Shown one piece after another: positions 4,974 through 6,877 of a stretch of 6,877 nt of DNA (the first letter of the stretch is position 1; the number at the start of each line of letters is the position of its first letter). The notes under the pieces are model-generated. The model saw nothing but the letters and a program-made list of their open reading frames with translations. It ran no database searches and had not been told where the DNA came from. Position numbers and translations under genes: made by a program. Source of the stretch: Hyphomicrobium sp. (GTDB lineage: Bacteria > Pseudomonadota > Alphaproteobacteria > Rhizobiales > Hyphomicrobiaceae); the NCBI GenBank assembly GCA_030598645.1, contig JAUVPN010000146.1:1-6877 (forward strand), given 5' to 3'.

Positions 4974-6877
4974 ATGAACTCGAACTTCCAAAAGCTGGCC
5001 ATCTGGGTGGCGATCCTGGTTCTGCTAGCGGCTTTATTTAACCTTTTCAATAATCCTGCTCAGAGCCAGCGCGGCAAAGAGATCACCTATTCAGAATTTT
5101 TGCATGCAGTCGACGAGGGTAAGGTCGCCGAGGTGACGCTTGCAGGTAACCGCATCCAAGGCAAAATGCGTGACGGCAGCTCCGCATTTTCCACCTACGC
5201 ACCGCAAGATCCGACGCTGGTCGAGCGTCTGCAGAAGAAGGATATAAATTTCCGCGCGCGGCCTTCTGATGAGGACGTGCCGTCGATCATGAGCATGCTG
5301 CTCAGCTGGTTCCCCATGTTGCTCCTCATTGCAGTATGGATTTTCTTCATGCGCCAAATGCAGTCGGGCTCGGGCCGGGCCATGGGCTTTGGCAAGTCTA
5401 AGGCTAAGCTGCTCACTGAGCGCCACGGGCGAGTGACGTTTGAGGATGTGGCGGGCGTCGATGAGGCCAAGGACGACCTTCAGGAAATCGTCGAATTTCT
5501 ACGCGATCCGCAGAAGTTCCAGCGTCTAGGCGGGCGCATACCCCGTGGAGCGCTGCTCGTAGGTCCGCCAGGTACGGGCAAGACACTGCTTGCGCGCGCG
5601 ATTGCCGGCGAAGCCAACGTTCCTTTCTTTACGATCTCGGGGTCTGATTTTGTCGAGATGTTCGTCGGCGTTGGTGCGTCGCGCGTGCGTGACATGTTCG
5701 AGCAGGCAAAAAAGAACGCACCGTGCATTATTTTTATCGACGAGATCGACGCCGTTGGCCGTCACCGCGGCGCAGGCCTTGGGGGCGGCAACGATGAGCG
5801 CGAGCAGACGCTAAATCAGCTTCTAGTGGAGATGGATGGTTTCGAGGCGAACGAAGGCATTATTCTCATCGCCGCTACCAACCGTCCGGATGTGTTGGAT
5901 CCAGCCCTGCTGCGCCCCGGCCGCTTTGATCGCCAAATCATGGTGCCGAACCCAGACGTTTCGGGGCGCGAAAAGATCCTGCGCGTGCACATGCGGAAGG
6001 TTCCCGTTGCGCCCGATGTAGACCCCAAAGTCATCGCGCGAGGTACGCCTGGCTTCTCCGGTGCCGATCTAGCCAATCTCGTCAACGAGGCTGCGTTGTT
6101 GGCCGCCCGCCGTAACAAGCGGCTGGTGACACAGAACGAGTTCGAGGATGCGAAAGACAAAGTCATGATGGGCGCGGAACGGCGCTCCATGGCCATGACT
6201 GAGGAGGAGAAGCTTGCCACCGCTTACCATGAGGCCGGGCATGCGCTCGTCAGTCTCAAGGTCCCGGGCGGGGATCCTCTCCATAAGGTTACGATCATTC
6301 CGCGTGGGCGGGCGCTCGGCGTTACCATGAACCTTCCCGAGCGTGACAAGCTCAGCTATTCCAAGCAGTGGTGTGAGGCACGCATCGCGATGGCGTTCGG
6401 TGGCCGCATCGCTGAGCAGCTCATCTATGGCAAGGATCATCTCAATACCGGCGCGTCGAGTGATCTCCAGCAAGCAACAGAGCTTGCGCGGAGTATGGTC
6501 ACTGAATGGGGCATGAGCGAGAAGCTTGGCCCCCTGCGCTACAATGAAAACCAGCAAGAGGTCTTCCTTGGCCATTCTGTTACGCAGCGCCAGAACATGT
6601 CGGAAGACACGGCGAAACTCATCGACGAGGAAATCCGCCGCATAGTGACCGCGGGCGAAGCGAAGGCGCGCGAGGTTTTAGCTGCGCACCGGACCGAGCT
6701 GGAAGCGATCACGCAGGCGCTCATGGAATTCGAGACGGTCAACGGCGAAGAGGTTAAGACGTTGTTGCGCGGCGAGAAGATCGTGCGCGCAGCGGATGAT
6801 GATGGACCCGTCGAAACCGCCAGCTCGGCAGTTCCCTCCACGGGTAGCCGGGCACGCCCGCGCGGGGAGCCGGACAC
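4974..6877 (+). CDS. ftsH: ATP-dependent zinc metalloprotease FtsH (3' end outside window)
   Basis: FtsH is a hexameric inner-membrane AAA+ protease that extracts and degrades misassembled membrane proteins and some short-lived regulators. ATG 4974 follows AAGGA (4964-4968) at five bases. The 634 codons visible have no stop, and little should be missing, since alphaproteobacterial FtsH is about 640 residues. Order: membrane segment 9-25; periplasmic domain 26-105; membrane segment about 106-126; AAA+ domain with Walker A GPPGTGKT (197-204), pore motif FVG (230-232), Walker B IIFIDEID (252-259), and second region of homology [20 protein letters not shown] (301-320) with arginine fingers Arg317 and Arg320; then the peptidase domain with HEAGH (419-423) and the third zinc ligand Asp497 in TGASSD. 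All catalytic residues are intact. The tail after about 600 is low-complexity, as is normal for this group. The upstream promoter suggests its own, possibly heat-inducible, transcription. Confidence 0.97.
   Translation, partial: MNSNFQKLAIWVAILVLLAALFNLFNNPAQSQRGKEITYSEFLHAVDEGKVAEVTLAGNRIQGKMRDGSSAFSTYAPQDPTLVERLQKKDINFRARPSDEDVPSIMSMLLSWFPMLLLIAVWIFFMRQMQSGSGRAMGFGKSKAKLLTERHGRVTFEDVAGVDEAKDDLQEIVEFLRDPQKFQRLGGRIPRGALLVGPPGTGKTLLARAIAGEANVPFFTISGSDFVEMFVGVGASRVRDMFEQAKKNAPCIIFIDEIDAVGRHRGAGLGGGNDEREQTLNQLLVEMDGFEANEGIILIAATNRPDVLDPALLRPGRFDRQIMVPNPDVSGREKILRVHMRKVPVAPDVDPKVIARGTPGFSGADLANLVNEAALLAARRNKRLVTQNEFEDAKDKVMMGAERRSMAMTEEEKLATAYHEAGHALVSLKVPGGDPLHKVTIIPRGRALGVTMNLPERDKLSYSKQWCEARIAMAFGGRIAEQLIYGKDHLNTGASSDLQQATELARSMVTEWGMSEKLGPLRYNENQQEVFLGHSVTQRQNMSEDTAKLIDEEIRRIVTAGEAKAREVLAAHRTELEAITQALMEFETVNGEEVKTLLRGEKIVRAADDDGPVETASSAVPSTGSRARPRGEPD

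Noticed and set aside
6069..6877. Minus-strand frames opposite the ftsH peptidase region
   Set aside because: They mirror the well-conserved FtsH coding sequence; no independent start signal or protein pattern is visible.

Overview
The window looks like a chromosomal, housekeeping region of an alphaproteobacterium, probably of the Hyphomicrobiales (Rhizobiales). The gene order pal - (OmpA-like gene) - cpoB/ybgF - tilS - ftsH is the one usual downstream of the tol genes in that class, and the FtsH protein sequence is of the alphaproteobacterial type. No genus can be named from the sequence alone. All recognisable genes lie on the + strand. I see no mobile element, CRISPR array, tRNA or rRNA.

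Layout. (1) Positions 1-274 hold two tandem copies of a very small lipoprotein gene. The first is cut by the window edge; the second is complete, 42 codons long with a good ribosome binding site. A strong intrinsic terminator at 332-379 closes this unit. (2) Positions 381-638 are non-coding and probably contain the pal promoter. (3) Positions 639-2222 hold pal, followed by a second Pal-related gene. The second protein is secreted but not lipidated, and it joins a short TPR-like segment to a Pal-like OmpA peptidoglycan-binding domain. (4) Positions 2376-3407 hold cpoB (ybgF): signal peptide, coiled coil, linker and C-terminal TPR domain. (5) tilS follows closely, with a non-ATG start. (6) A 224-base gap carries a good promoter that also fits the alphaproteobacterial heat-shock (RpoH) pattern. 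It precedes ftsH, which runs off the right edge after 634 codons.

How the genes work together. Pal and CpoB are the outer-membrane and periplasmic parts of the Tol-Pal system, which couples outer-membrane constriction and peptidoglycan remodelling during division. The Pal/TPR hybrid between them has features of both neighbours and probably works in the same envelope process, but this is inference. TilS modifies the CAU anticodon of tRNA-Ile2 to lysidine. FtsH is the membrane AAA+ zinc protease that controls the quality of membrane proteins and the turnover of regulators. The last two share a conserved neighbourhood with tol-pal rather than a pathway.

The least ordinary parts are the tandem micro-lipoproteins and the TPR-OmpA hybrid. 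The rest is standard.
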